64,000 nt of DNA, taken from NCBI GenBank assembly GCA_018713605.1, contig DVOM01000001.1, positions 62,001-126,000 on the forward strand, written 5' to 3'. Source of the DNA: Scatacola_A faecigallinarum (GTDB lineage: Bacteria; Pseudomonadota; Alphaproteobacteria; RF32; CAG-239). Position 1 is the stretch's first letter. Each line of letters begins with the position of its first letter. The notes under the pieces are model-generated. The model ran no database searches and had not been told where the DNA came from. It worked only from the letters and a program-made list of their open reading frames with translations. Both the position numbers and the translations under genes were made by a program. Shown one piece after another: positions 25,686 to 34,598 of this stretch.

Positions 25686-26339
25686 TTACTTTTTTCCGGT
25701 TAAACTAAACAGGTCGCTGTTCCGGTAACATTCGGAAAACAGAAAACCGTGCGCAAAAGCTTCCAACTCGTCCTTATGCTCACGGCTGACGGTTTTTCGA
25801 ATTGAAGAATCGCCGATGAGACGCAAAAACGGCCGCCGCAGAAAAAACGTTTTTTCAATCCGCGCCGTCCGGAAATACAGATAAACATATTTGTAAACGC
25901 CGGAACCGTTTTCCTGAAAGGAATATTTTACATTCAGGCGTACAATTCCCTCTGACGCGCCGCAATCAACAAACTCGGCTTTCCCCGGCAATCCGTCGCC
26001 GGAATCTTTCAGAAGATAAATCTTCGACGAATAAGGCGCATACGCGGCCAAAAAATCTTCGCCGCCGCGGCTTGTTTTGAACACGAACAGAGACAATACG
26101 CCGCCGACGCAGTCGTAAAAATGCAACTCCCGGACAAACGGACAGTTTGCCAAAACGTTCACATTCCGAAAACCGATTTTTCCGACCGAATAACCGGCAT
26201 CCTTAAGCACAGGCGTGCAAAGTTCTTCTACCTGACGAAAATAAATTTTTTTCAGATTAAACAGCGCAGCGTCATCTACCGTAAGTTTCCGCATTGTAAT
26301 ATCTTCTTCCCAAACGCGGTCTTTCCTGTTATTTTCCAT
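25686..26339 (-). CDS. Uncharacterised protein, tandem paralogue B
   Basis: 217 residues. Its helix ALFNLKKIYFRQVEELCTPV is followed by LKDAGYSVGKIGF, parallel to LRAEGYCIDGIEL in the downstream gene, and AAYAPYSSKIYLLKD is parallel to AVYQPFSQKLYVLEP. A later YVYLYFRTARIEKTFF segment matches the arginine-rich stretch of paralogue A. ATG at 26294 is an alternative start. The upstream sequence TTATAAAATTGTATGAATT has no Shine-Dalgarno match. The function is unknown. Confidence 0.7.
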   Translation of the reverse strand: MENNRKDRVWEEDITMRKLTVDDAALFNLKKIYFRQVEELCTPVLKDAGYSVGKIGFRNVNVLANCPFVRELHFYDCVGGVLSLFVFKTSRGGEDFLAAYAPYSSKIYLLKDSGDGLPGKAEFVDCGASEGIVRLNVKYSFQENGSGVYKYVYLYFRTARIEKTFFLRRPFLRLIGDSSIRKTVSREHKDELEAFAHGFLFSECYRNSDLFSLTGKK

Positions 26340-26414
26340 AATTCATACAATTTTATAAGGTTTGCTGCCTGTTAAAATATTCTATTTCGGAAAATTTGTC
26401 AAATTATATTCTTT

Positions 26415-27746
26415 TCAGGAATTGACGACCGTAATATTGTCCGCCAAAATCGACGGAGAGCCGAACGGCGAACAATAGAAGGTCAAATCGTTGCCTACGG
26501 CGCGGATGTCTTTGAGCAGCCGGTAAATATTGCCGGAAAAGGTAAACTGCTTCAGAGGCCGGCCGATTTTTCCGTTTTTGACTTCAAAGCCTTCCGCCGC
26601 AGCCGAAAAATCACCGGTTACCGTATTCAGGCCGACACGCAGCCCGTTAATTTTGTCAATATACACACCGTTGTCAAGTTCGCGGAGCAGCGTTTCGGGC
26701 GGCAGTACCCCTTTTTGAACGTAAAAATTAAAAATTTCGGCTTCCTGCATGCCGCTGCCGTTGCCGGTACTATCACAGCCATGCTTGTCCGCCATGCACA
26801 AACCGTACAGAAATGTCTGCAAAACGCCGTTTTTAACCACTTCCTTATATTTCGTCGGCACGCCTTCGCCGTCAAAGGGAACCGTGGCAAATCCGCCCTC
26901 AAGCCACGGATTGTCAATAATCGTCAGCAGCGGAGAGGCAATCTGTTCGCCGATCTTGCCTTTCAACCGCGAACGGCCGGTCTCAACCTCATACGCGTCG
27001 AAAATGCCCGCAATCGCTCCCAAAAACTCGGCAAACCGGCGGTTTTCAAAAATGACCGACATCTTTTGCGGCACAACGTCCGTCGGATTCAGATGCGCCA
27101 GAACCCTGTCGACGGCATTGCGTGCCAGACAGGCAGGATCAAAATCCGCTTCCTTGTCAAAACAGACGCTGGCTCCGTAAGAGCGGATACCGCCGTTGTC
27201 TTTGGCGCTCAACAAAATATAAGCGCCGGCCGCCGACGTTTCGTCTTCCAGATTCAAGCCGAGCGAATTTCGAATAAGCAGTTTCCGCTTTTTTTTGTAA
27301 AAAGAGGTGTAAATAACCTGATGAATACGCTTGTCTGCCGCATAAGCCAGCCTTTCCGCCTCTCTCAGATACGCTGCCGGATCAAGCGCGGCAAGCCTGT
27401 CATCCTGAGGACGGTACGGATGAACTGCCCGATATTCGCCATGTCCGTCATAAAAAAAGAATTTCTCGTCGCAATCCATCAGCGCGGCATTGGCCGCGGC
27501 TTCGCCGACGACAAACGCCGCCTCGGCAACATCAAAACATTCGGTTACAAAATGTCCGATTTTGTCTCCGGCCTTCACGGCCAGATTAAGACGCCGTACC
27601 GCCGAAGCACCCTGTTTGCTGACTTTTTGCTCAAAAACCTGAATATCAGAACTTTCGCTTTCAACATATTTGACCTGACACTCGTCCAATCCCCGCTTTC
27701 GGGCTTCAGCGAACAAAGCGTCGATAAAATCGTTGATTTCCGTCAT
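26415..27746 (-). CDS. pmbA: Metalloprotease TldE/PmbA subunit
   Basis: 443-residue partner of TldD in the heterodimeric TldD/TldE protease, which matures modified peptides such as microcins and degrades unfolded peptides. Family segments include EIFNFYVQKG-type and INGLRVGLNTVTGDFSAAAEGF near the C-terminus; it lacks the zinc HExxxH, as expected for the E subunit. The ATG at 27746 overlaps the TGA of tldD (ATGA) and follows GGAGGG; the longer frame to 27830 would run through the end of tldD and is rejected. Confidence 0.93.
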   Translation of the reverse strand: MTEINDFIDALFAEARKRGLDECQVKYVESESSDIQVFEQKVSKQGASAVRRLNLAVKAGDKIGHFVTECFDVAEAAFVVGEAAANAALMDCDEKFFFYDGHGEYRAVHPYRPQDDRLAALDPAAYLREAERLAYAADKRIHQVIYTSFYKKKRKLLIRNSLGLNLEDETSAAGAYILLSAKDNGGIRSYGASVCFDKEADFDPACLARNAVDRVLAHLNPTDVVPQKMSVIFENRRFAEFLGAIAGIFDAYEVETGRSRLKGKIGEQIASPLLTIIDNPWLEGGFATVPFDGEGVPTKYKEVVKNGVLQTFLYGLCMADKHGCDSTGNGSGMQEAEIFNFYVQKGVLPPETLLRELDNGVYIDKINGLRVGLNTVTGDFSAAAEGFEVKNGKIGRPLKQFTFSGNIYRLLKDIRAVGNDLTFYCSPFGSPSILADNITVVNS

Positions 27747-29128
27747 TTCTGCCCTCCGACCGCAATTTCCGCCACCCGCAGAGTCGGCGTTCCGTGACAA
27801 ACCGGCACCCAGCCGGATTTTGAACCGCATTGTCCGCCGCCGCGCATTCCCGGATTGTTGCCGACCATATCAATATTTCTGAGAATTTCGCTGCCGTTGC
27901 CGATAAGTTTGGCTCCCCGCAGCGGGCGCGTAATCCGGCCGTTTTCAATCAAATAGGCGCGGCTGACCGAAAAATTAAAGTCTCCGGTTTCCGTATTTAC
28001 AGAACCGCCCCTTATCTGCGCCGCAAAGATTCCGTGTTCTGTCGCCGCAACAATGTCCTCCGGACGGTTCTCCCCGCCGAGGATAAACGTATTGTTCATG
28101 CGGGATGTCGGCACATACTCGTAAGATTCCCGCCGCGCACTGCCGGTCGGTTCCATTCGCATCCGCCGGCCGTTAAAACGGTCAACCAGATAACCTTTCA
28201 GAATGCCCTTTTCAATCAGAACGTTACGCCGTGTGGGAATACCCTCGTCGTCAATATTGGTTGCCCCCCATTGATTCGGCAGCGTTCCGTCGTCAACCAT
28301 CGTTACCAGCGGACTGGCAATCTGTTCGCCGAGCCGGTCGCAGAAAACCGAGGCATTGCGAGCAACAGCCGTCGCTTCCAGCGAATGCCCGCACGCCTCG
28401 TGAAAAAGCACGCCGCCGATTTCCCGAGCCAGAACCACCGGCATTTTGCCTGCCGGACAATTATCTGCCGCCAACATTTCCACCGCCTGGCGCACGGTTT
28501 CCTCCGCGACCTCGTACAGATCGGTTTCATCAATCATTTCAAGACCTTGCAACATTCCCTTCGTCCAGAAGTTTTCAAAACGGCGGCCGCCGTCCTCAAC
28601 CTTGACACTGAAACCGAGCCGGGTTCTGACACGCCGGTCTTCCGCCAGCAAACCGTCGCTGTTGGCAATGAATATTTCTTGAATCTTACTGCTTTGAGTG
28701 ACGTCTACCCGGGAAACTTCACGGGCCGCGGCATAACCGTAATAGGAAAACTTTTTAAGCAGCGCCGCCTTTTCTTTCGATGGCACGGACATCGGACTTA
28801 TCTGAATTTTATGCCTGTTTTCAATATCCTGCCGAACCAGATTCACCGAGTTAATCAGCTTTTCGCCGTCGATGGCGACTGAAGCCGCTGCCGCCGCTTT
28901 CATCAGTCCCGCTTCGCTGAGATCGTTTGTATAGGCATAGCCGCAGAAATTATCCTTAAAAACCCGTATTCCGGCACCCAGCCGCAGCCCTGAAGACAAA
29001 CCGTCAATTTTGCCGGCCCCGGCCGTAAGGGAAGAATAACGCAGTTTCTCGGCAAAAATCTCGGCAAAATCGGCACCGCTTTCCGAAGCCTTCAGCAAAA
29101 CCCGTTCCGTCAGATTTTTCTCAAGCAT
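27743..29128 (-). CDS. tldD: Metalloprotease TldD
   Basis: 461-residue catalytic subunit of the TldD/TldE protease. The zinc motif is LFHEACGHSLEATAV (HExxxH), the third ligand cysteine is expected in the C-terminal region (MRGGGQCGSKSG). GDFNFSVSRAYLIENG and NVLIEKGILKGYLVDR are further family landmarks. The partner pmbA overlaps its stop. No obvious RiPP precursor gene is adjacent, so a housekeeping peptidase role is likelier than dedicated peptide maturation. Confidence 0.95.
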   Translation of the reverse strand: MLEKNLTERVLLKASESGADFAEIFAEKLRYSSLTAGAGKIDGLSSGLRLGAGIRVFKDNFCGYAYTNDLSEAGLMKAAAAASVAIDGEKLINSVNLVRQDIENRHKIQISPMSVPSKEKAALLKKFSYYGYAAAREVSRVDVTQSSKIQEIFIANSDGLLAEDRRVRTRLGFSVKVEDGGRRFENFWTKGMLQGLEMIDETDLYEVAEETVRQAVEMLAADNCPAGKMPVVLAREIGGVLFHEACGHSLEATAVARNASVFCDRLGEQIASPLVTMVDDGTLPNQWGATNIDDEGIPTRRNVLIEKGILKGYLVDRFNGRRMRMEPTGSARRESYEYVPTSRMNNTFILGGENRPEDIVAATEHGIFAAQIRGGSVNTETGDFNFSVSRAYLIENGRITRPLRGAKLIGNGSEILRNIDMVGNNPGMRGGGQCGSKSGWVPVCHGTPTLRVAEIAVGGQK

Positions 29129-29176
29129 AACTTTCCCTTTAAGCGGATTAAAACAAAGATTATTTACAAACTCGCC

Positions 29177-29884
29177 TTACGCTTCTTCACGCAAACTGCC
29201 GCGAAAACCCTGACAGACGAGATACGTTTCCGGCGAACCCTGTCGGCTGGCGTCAGGCTTGCAGTGCCCGACCTTTTTAAAGTTTTTCTTCGCGTCGGCC
29301 AGCAGCGAACCTTCCGCCCCGCCTTGAAAAACCTTGGCAATAAAAATGCCGTCGTCGGCCAAAACCTCTTTGGCGAACTCATAAGCGGCCTCCACCAGCC
29401 CGATGGTGCGCAAATGGTCCGTCTGCTGGTGTCCGGTCGTGTTTGCGGCCATGTCGCTCATCACAATGTCCGCCTTGCCGTTTAAAAGCGCCTTAAGCCT
29501 GTCTGCGGCGTCAGCCTCGGTAAAGTCCTGCTGAATCAGTGTCGCGCCTTCAATCGGCTGCGTTTCCAGAATATCCATACCGACCACCTGCCCGGTTCCC
29601 TTGTTGCGCATGACCGCAACCTGCGTCCAGCCGCCCGGCGCACAGCCGAGATCGACAATCGTCCGGCCCTTGCCGAGAAAACGGTATTTTTCGTCAAGTT
29701 GAATCAGCTTGAACGCCGCCCGCGAACGATACCCCAGACGTTTTGATTCCGCAACGTACGGATCGTTCAACTGACGTTCCAGCCAGCGATTGGACGACTT
29801 GTCGCGATATTTCGAGGTCTTGACCCGCACCGTCAGTTGATGACGGCCGCGAACCTCTTTAGCCGATTTCGTGAGTTTTGCCAT
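29177..29884 (-). CDS. rlmE: 23S rRNA 2'-O-ribose methyltransferase RlmE
   Basis: FtsJ-family enzyme that methylates U2552 of 23S rRNA during late 50S assembly. The start of the fold reads YRSRAAFKLIQLDEKYRFL (catalytic Lys), then VDLGCAPGGWTQVA (SAM site), VMSDMAANTTGHQQTDH (catalytic Asp) and a Lys in FIAKVFQGG. The 235-residue chain from ATG 29884 has a basic N-terminus (KLTKSAKEVRGRHQLTVRVK). That start overlaps the Ppx/GppA gene by 26 bases and is preceded by GGTGGAAG. Confidence 0.95.
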   Translation of the reverse strand: MAKLTKSAKEVRGRHQLTVRVKTSKYRDKSSNRWLERQLNDPYVAESKRLGYRSRAAFKLIQLDEKYRFLGKGRTIVDLGCAPGGWTQVAVMRNKGTGQVVGMDILETQPIEGATLIQQDFTEADAADRLKALLNGKADIVMSDMAANTTGHQQTDHLRTIGLVEAAYEFAKEVLADDGIFIAKVFQGGAEGSLLADAKKNFKKVGHCKPDASRQGSPETYLVCQGFRGSLREEA

Positions 29885-30824
29885 TTTCTTCCACCAGTTC
29901 GTCAATAATTCCGTCTTTGGCGCTTTTCAGCGAAGCCGTCAGCTTCCGTACGCCAAGACCGTCATAAATCGTCTTAAATATAATGCTGGCCGCCTGAAAA
30001 ATAAAGGAACGCTTTTCGCCCACATAAGGAACTTTCGCCAGTTTCTCTCGCGGCAGGGCATTAATTTCGCCGATAACCCGGTCCATCTCGTCAACCCCGA
30101 CTTCCTCGCCGTCTGCACGGTCGCGGTCATATTCGCCGTACTGCCTTATCCACGACGTAAGCCTGAGCGGCGTGCTCGACGTTGCCACGCAGCAGACTTT
30201 CCCTTCATATTCCTTCAGCTTGCAGCCGATACAGAAACTGCCGACCTGTTGCCGAATCTCGTTGCGAAGCTTTTCGGCCTTTTCCGGTTCGTAATTTTCC
30301 AGTCCGAAAGCTTCCGTGGCGTTGCGCGCCCCCCAGGGAATGGAAACCGTATACAGAATTTCGGGCTTGTCATTATTGGTTGCCAGCGTAATCTCGGTCG
30401 AACCGCCGCCCAAATCATAAACCAGAACATAAGGCGCCTTGCCTTTTACATTTACCAGAGCGCCTTTCAGATTGAGCCGCGCCTCTTCGTAACCGTCCAC
30501 AACTTCGATTCCGATACCGGTCTCCGCCCGCACCTTTTCGACAAAAGCCGCGCCGTTAGACGCCATGCGGCAGCCGGCGGTTGCAATCGCACGATATTTC
30601 GTGACTCCGAACTTTTTCATCTGCTCGGAAAATTTCCTAAAACATTTCAGCCCGCGTTCAAATGCTTCTTCCGTAAACCTCATTTCCGGATACATGCCTT
30701 CGCCCAACCGCGTCGTAACAATATCCTTATACAGCTCCCGGCCCTTTTCATCGGCAATCAGCAGCCGACAGGAGTTCGTTCCCAGGTCAATGGCGGCAAA
30801 AACATCTTTGGTCATGGTTTTCAT
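29859..30824 (-). CDS. Ppx/GppA-family phosphatase, copy 1
   Basis: 321-residue member of the exopolyphosphatase / pppGpp phosphohydrolase family. ASKHA-fold phosphate loops: FAAIDLGTNSCRLLIAD at the start, TRLGEGM, ATAGCRMASNG, and YDLGGGSTEITL (second phosphate loop). It lacks the C-terminal HD domain of long Ppx proteins. Its ATG overlaps the TGA of a second homologue (ATGA), and rlmE follows. The short form is common in alphaproteobacteria beside rlmE. Whether it degrades polyphosphate or (p)ppGpp cannot be decided. Confidence 0.88.
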   Translation of the reverse strand: MKTMTKDVFAAIDLGTNSCRLLIADEKGRELYKDIVTTRLGEGMYPEMRFTEEAFERGLKCFRKFSEQMKKFGVTKYRAIATAGCRMASNGAAFVEKVRAETGIGIEVVDGYEEARLNLKGALVNVKGKAPYVLVYDLGGGSTEITLATNNDKPEILYTVSIPWGARNATEAFGLENYEPEKAEKLRNEIRQQVGSFCIGCKLKEYEGKVCCVATSSTPLRLTSWIRQYGEYDRDRADGEEVGVDEMDRVIGEINALPREKLAKVPYVGEKRSFIFQAASIIFKTIYDGLGVRKLTASLKSAKDGIIDELVEENGKTHEIG

Positions 30825-31951
30825 TCCTGTTTGGTTTTAGAGGGATTTCCGTTTTCGGGGCGGGCACTGCGGCGCCGGAAAGGCGGATGAAACTTTTTCC
30901 TTTTGTTGTAAAAATTTTTGCTTCTGTTGCTGTGCATCATGTCCAGCAGAATTCCCTCGCGAATGCCGCGGTCAGCCACCGTAATTTCCTCAATCGGCCA
31001 AAACGAACACAGCCCTTCGATAATCGCACAGCCGGCCATCGTCAAATCGGCTTTCTGCGCACCGATGCACGGATGCTTTTTGCGGCCTTCGTCTCCAAGC
31101 CGCTTGATTTTTGCAATCGCCCGGTCAATGTCCTGCCGGGTAATGGAAATACCGTCAACCGCCGAGCGGTTATAGCGCGGCAGATTCAAATGCACGGCTC
31201 CCAGCACCGTAACCGTGCCTGAAGTGCCGATAATCTGAATCTCCTGATTTTTAATCGCTTCACGGATGTTGTATTTTTCGTCAAACTCCTTCAGCAGCTT
31301 ATGCGTCCGCTCAATAATCGTATCATAGGCCAGCGCCGTCATGTCCTGCGACGGAAACGCTTCCGAAATCGTAACCACGCCGTACGGCAGCGAAACAAAC
31401 CCCTCAATAAACGTCTTGCCGCTGTTGGTAACCCTTGCCAGCGAAATCTCCGTCGAACCGCCGCCTATGTCAAAGACCAAAGCCCGCCTGATGTTGCGGT
31501 TCAAAAGCGGAATACAGCCGACCACAGCCAGCCGGGACTCTTCCTTGGAAGAAATCGTTTCAATCGTCAGGCCGGTTTCCTTTTTGACCAAATCAAGAAA
31601 TTCCTTGCAGTTTTTGGCCCGGCGGCAAGCTGCCGTCGCCACGAAACGGGAACGGTAAATCGGCGCATATTCCTCAATAACGCCGGCACAAACCTTCAGT
31701 GCGTTAATTGTCCGGCGCATGGCCGGACGCGACAATTCGTTGTCATTGATAATCCCCTCTCCCAACCGCGTAATTTTGGAAAAAGTCTCAACGATGCGGA
31801 AGGAAGCCGGGGTCGGACTGGCAATTACCAGCCGGCAGGAATTGGTTCCCAAGTCGATGGCGGCAAAATTTTTCTGCGCCTGAGAGGCGCCTTTGTTCGG
31901 AACCGTGACATTTCCGGGCTTGTTATTGTTTTTCTTGTACCATTTTTGCAT
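30821..31951 (-). CDS. Ppx/GppA-family phosphatase, copy 2
   Basis: 376-residue second homologue: FAAIDLGTNSCRLVIAS, TRLGEGIINDNEL, ATAACRRAKN and FDIGGGSTEISLA are all present. Compared with copy 1 it has an N-terminal basic tail (KKNNNKPGNVTVPNKG) and a C-terminal basic, disordered tail (RRRSARPENGNPSKTKQE), so it may interact with RNA or ribosomes. Tandem arrangement and ATGA coupling with copy 1 suggest the two form a functional pair. Confidence 0.88.
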   Translation of the reverse strand: MQKWYKKNNNKPGNVTVPNKGASQAQKNFAAIDLGTNSCRLVIASPTPASFRIVETFSKITRLGEGIINDNELSRPAMRRTINALKVCAGVIEEYAPIYRSRFVATAACRRAKNCKEFLDLVKKETGLTIETISSKEESRLAVVGCIPLLNRNIRRALVFDIGGGSTEISLARVTNSGKTFIEGFVSLPYGVVTISEAFPSQDMTALAYDTIIERTHKLLKEFDEKYNIREAIKNQEIQIIGTSGTVTVLGAVHLNLPRYNRSAVDGISITRQDIDRAIAKIKRLGDEGRKKHPCIGAQKADLTMAGCAIIEGLCSFWPIEEITVADRGIREGILLDMMHSNRSKNFYNKRKKFHPPFRRRSARPENGNPSKTKQE

Positions 31952-32043
31952 TAATATTGTTCAATTCTTCGTAAAATTCCGCATTTCGTAAAAATATAAA
32001 CCATAAATTCTTCCGGCACAATAATTTTATCGGTTTTTTTTAA

Positions 32044-32070
32044 CAAAAAAACCCGGCATTGCCGCCGGGT
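32044..32070 (-). terminator. Terminator of ccrM
   Basis: Minus-strand stem ACCCGGC / GCCGGGT with a six-base loop, followed by seven T. It begins 22 bases after the ccrM stop. Confidence 0.85.
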
Positions 32071-32091
32071 TCAAAGCATTGAAGAACAAAG

Positions 32092-33189
32092 TCATTCGCC
32101 GTAAATTTCCAACCGCACCTGATTGCGCAGTTCGTCGATGCAGACCAAACCTTTTTCGCGGTCTTCAAAATACCAGTAGACCCAGCCGTTGCATGCCGGC
32201 GCATTCTGAGCCGCGGCGCCGACCTGATGGATGGAGCCTTCCATTTTTTCGCTTTTGATTGTACCGTCGGAACGAACCGCGGCACAATGCTTCCGCCCCG
32301 CATCGTACAAAATGTCGCCGGGATTGAGCAAACCGCGCTCGACAACCGCGCCGAACGGAATGCGCGGCTGACGCTTTTTGGAACTGAACTCAAGACAAAG
32401 TTCGTTTTCGACGCGCTCCACGGCATCAATGCGCGCCTGTGCGCCTTTGACATAATGCTTGTCCTTTTCAATGCCGATAAAATTGCGGCCGAGCTTTTTG
32501 GCTACGGCGCCGGTCGTCCCCGTTCCGAAAAACGGATCCAGCACCACGTCGCCGACATTAGAAGAAGCCATAATCACGCGATAAAGCAAAGCTTCCGGCT
32601 TTTGGGTCGGATGCAGCTTGCCGCCGTCCTCGCCTTTCAGGCGCTCCTTTCCCGTGCAAAGCGGAATCTGCCAGTCGCTGCGCATCTGCGTGTCTTCGTT
32701 CAGCGCTTTCATCGCCTCATAGTTAAAGGTATATTTCGATTTCGGGTTTTTGACCGCCCAAATCAGGGTTTCGTGAGCATTGGTAAAACGCGTCCCCTTA
32801 AAATTCGGCATCGGATTTGTCTTGTTCCAGATAATGTCGTTCAAAATCCAGAAACCCAAATCCTGCAAGATGTACCCGACACGGAAAATATTGTGGTAAG
32901 AACCGATGACCCAGATGGCGCCGTCGTCTTTCAGAATACGGCGTGCAGCCGTCATCCACTCGCGGGTATAGCGGTCATAGGCGGCCAGGCTTTCAAAACT
33001 GTCCCATTCTTCATAAACGCCGCTGACATTGCTGTTGTCCGGACGGGTCAGAGCATCGCCGAGCTGGAGATTATACGGCGGATCGGCAAAAATCAGATCA
33101 ACAGAACCTTCTTCCATCTGATTCATAACTTTAATACAGTCGTCGTTGATAATCGTATTAAGAATAGTCTTTGTCTGGATACTGCTCAT
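32092..33189 (-). CDS. ccrM: Cell-cycle-regulated adenine-N6 DNA methyltransferase CcrM
   Basis: 365-residue beta-class N6-adenine methyltransferase expected to modify GANTC. Catalytic motif IV FADPPYNLQ lies at residues 34-42, the SAM-binding motif LDPFFGTGTTGAVAKKLGR near 218. A C-terminal domain (about residues 270-365; RGLLNPGDILYDAG...GSIHQVGAAAQ) is the RAMA domain that accompanies CcrM. No restriction enzyme gene is adjacent, consistent with an orphan cell-cycle enzyme. Two GAATC sites lie upstream. CcrM is a hallmark of alphaproteobacteria. Confidence 0.95.
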   Translation of the reverse strand: MSSIQTKTILNTIINDDCIKVMNQMEEGSVDLIFADPPYNLQLGDALTRPDNSNVSGVYEEWDSFESLAAYDRYTREWMTAARRILKDDGAIWVIGSYHNIFRVGYILQDLGFWILNDIIWNKTNPMPNFKGTRFTNAHETLIWAVKNPKSKYTFNYEAMKALNEDTQMRSDWQIPLCTGKERLKGEDGGKLHPTQKPEALLYRVIMASSNVGDVVLDPFFGTGTTGAVAKKLGRNFIGIEKDKHYVKGAQARIDAVERVENELCLEFSSKKRQPRIPFGAVVERGLLNPGDILYDAGRKHCAAVRSDGTIKSEKMEGSIHQVGAAAQNAPACNGWVYWYFEDREKGLVCIDELRNQVRLEIYGE

Positions 33190-33264
33190 GTTAAAACCGC
33201 TTTTCTAAGGTTACATTATCACTCTGCAGCCAGTATGATAGACAGATGGTTATAAATTTATTAA

Positions 33265-33292
33265 CGGGAATCAAAAAAAACTCCCGGGAATC
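33265..33292. promoter_or_regulatory. Paired GANTC sites upstream of ccrM
   Basis: CGGGAATC occurs at 33265-33272 and again at 33285-33292, exactly two helical turns apart and 76-103 bases upstream of the ccrM start. Each holds GAATC, a CcrM target. In Caulobacter the ccrM promoter is controlled by methylation of GANTC sites; a similar feedback here is inference. Confidence 0.4.
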
Positions 33293-33343
33293 TGCTCCTT
33301 TCGGTAAGCTTTTATTTTTTCAGGCAAAATATATTTAAACGCC

Positions 33344-33378
33344 GCAGCGGCTCCGCATAGTCAATGCGGAACCGCTGC
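33344..33378. repeat. 15-bp inverted repeat downstream of an unknown gene
   Basis: GCAGCGGCTCCGCAT / ATGCGGAACCGCTGC with one mismatch and a five-base loop, ten bases after the stop of the gene at 33389. It probably acts as a terminator or 3' RNA-stabilising hairpin; no T-run follows. Confidence 0.55.
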
Positions 33379-33388
33379 AAATTCGCAT

Positions 33389-33982
33389 TCAGGCCGACGG
33401 AAGTTTTCCGGCAAAGCCCGTCAGAACCCTCATCAGTTCGTCGTCGGAAGGCATCAGCGCCGCCTCCGCTTCGTCAAACAAAGCTTTCAGCCGTGGTATC
33501 TTCCGCAACTGTCCGATACATTTGTTCTCAATCAGAAAAATGCCGGCCATTTCCTCCAAATCCTTGTCGGGGATTTTCTCGTCCCAGACAATCAGCACGT
33601 CGGCAACAGCCCGTGCTGCCGTAATTCCGTCCAGATACCGGCTTTCGATTTTGCTTACCAGCCCGAACAGATGTCCGAAAACCGGCGGATACTCTTCGGT
33701 CAAAGTCGGATTCATCAGTATCCATGAACAGATGTCCTTGAAGTGACCGATGCATTGGTACATAATCGAATAGTTCCAAATCGAAAACTCTCTGCTGTCC
33801 GTCCGCTGCCGCTCGCGTTTTTCGTCATCAAGCTGTTGTCCCATAAGCGTCAGGATGCTTTCCCGCATCAGCGCCTTGTTCTCCCAGTCGTCGCCATGCT
33901 CTATTTGGGCATGAACGCTTTCGGAAAGCTCCAAAACCAGATAAATCCGGTTAAGTGCCTTAACCATCTCCCGTTTATCCAT
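33389..33982 (-). CDS. Uncharacterised helical protein, tandem paralogue C
   Basis: 197 residues, predicted soluble and mostly alpha-helical, with no signal peptide and no nameable motif. The N-terminus MVKALNRIYLVLELSESV parallels LVRALNQIHLEASVIEA of the gene 26 bases upstream, and both share a middle segment with a proline-rich turn (EEYPPVFGHLF versus NPPMFPVLF). They are a diverged tandem pair. The ATG is preceded by AACATGTTGAATT without a ribosome site. The function is unknown. Confidence 0.7.
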   Translation of the reverse strand: MDKREMVKALNRIYLVLELSESVHAQIEHGDDWENKALMRESILTLMGQQLDDEKRERQRTDSREFSIWNYSIMYQCIGHFKDICSWILMNPTLTEEYPPVFGHLFGLVSKIESRYLDGITAARAVADVLIVWDEKIPDKDLEEMAGIFLIENKCIGQLRKIPRLKALFDEAEAALMPSDDELMRVLTGFAGKLPSA

Positions 33983-34008
33983 AATTCAACATGTTAAAAA
34001 GTTAAACA

Positions 34009-34575
34009 TCAGGCTTCGGGAAGCCCGTCGCCGTTTTTGAAAAATCCCAGCCGCTTATGCGTTTCGGCAGCCATTTCCTCTTCCGCCATTTTTATCACTC
34101 GCGGAATTTTTGCCGCCGCCTCCCAGGGCTTGTCAAAATTAAGCGCTTCAAACCAGTAGATAAAGTTGAGAAAAGTGTCTTCCGTCAAAAACTTGTCAGC
34201 CGCAGCCATCATTCTGGCTGTTTCCGTCATCACCATTTCCGTTTCGGTCTGCGACAGATATTTATAAGAACTGCGCAGCAAAACGTTAAACAACACCGGA
34301 AACATCGGCGGATTGGGTTTTACGGCCGTCGGCGAACGTCTTACCTTCCGGCACACTCCGACATAATCGTCCAACAGAGCGCCGAGTTTTTCCAGACACC
34401 ATTGTTCGCTGAAATCGTCAAAACTCATACCCGGACACGCTTCCGCCAGAACACTCGCCAAAACTCTTATGTTGGCTTCGTCCGCAAGCGCTCTGTACTG
34501 GCATAACAGGGCTTCGATAACACTGGCTTCGAGATGAATCTGATTCAGGGCTCGAACTAATTCTGCATTCGTCAT
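34009..34575 (-). CDS. Uncharacterised helical protein, tandem paralogue D
   Basis: 188 residues, helical, acidic. Same opening as its downstream neighbour (LVRALNQIHLE) and the same order of predicted helices; the C-terminus is charged (EEEMAAETHKRLGFFKNG). The start lies behind AAATTAATATATT, again without a Shine-Dalgarno sequence. No function can be assigned; presence of the pair between ccrM and rnhB is not informative. Confidence 0.7.
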   Translation of the reverse strand: MTNAELVRALNQIHLEASVIEALLCQYRALADEANIRVLASVLAEACPGMSFDDFSEQWCLEKLGALLDDYVGVCRKVRRSPTAVKPNPPMFPVLFNVLLRSSYKYLSQTETEMVMTETARMMAAADKFLTEDTFLNFIYWFEALNFDKPWEAAAKIPRVIKMAEEEMAAETHKRLGFFKNGDGLPEA

Positions 34576-34598
34576 AATATATTAATTTTTAAAAAGTA

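Noticed and set aside
26415..27830. Longer N-terminus for PmbA
   Set aside because: The extra 28 residues overlap the end of tldD and have low-complexity content; the ATGA junction at 27746 with GGAGGG is the better start.
33344..33378. Large inverted repeat considered as a second recombination site
   Set aside because: Loop of five bases is too short for an invertible segment; a terminator or RNA hairpin fits better.
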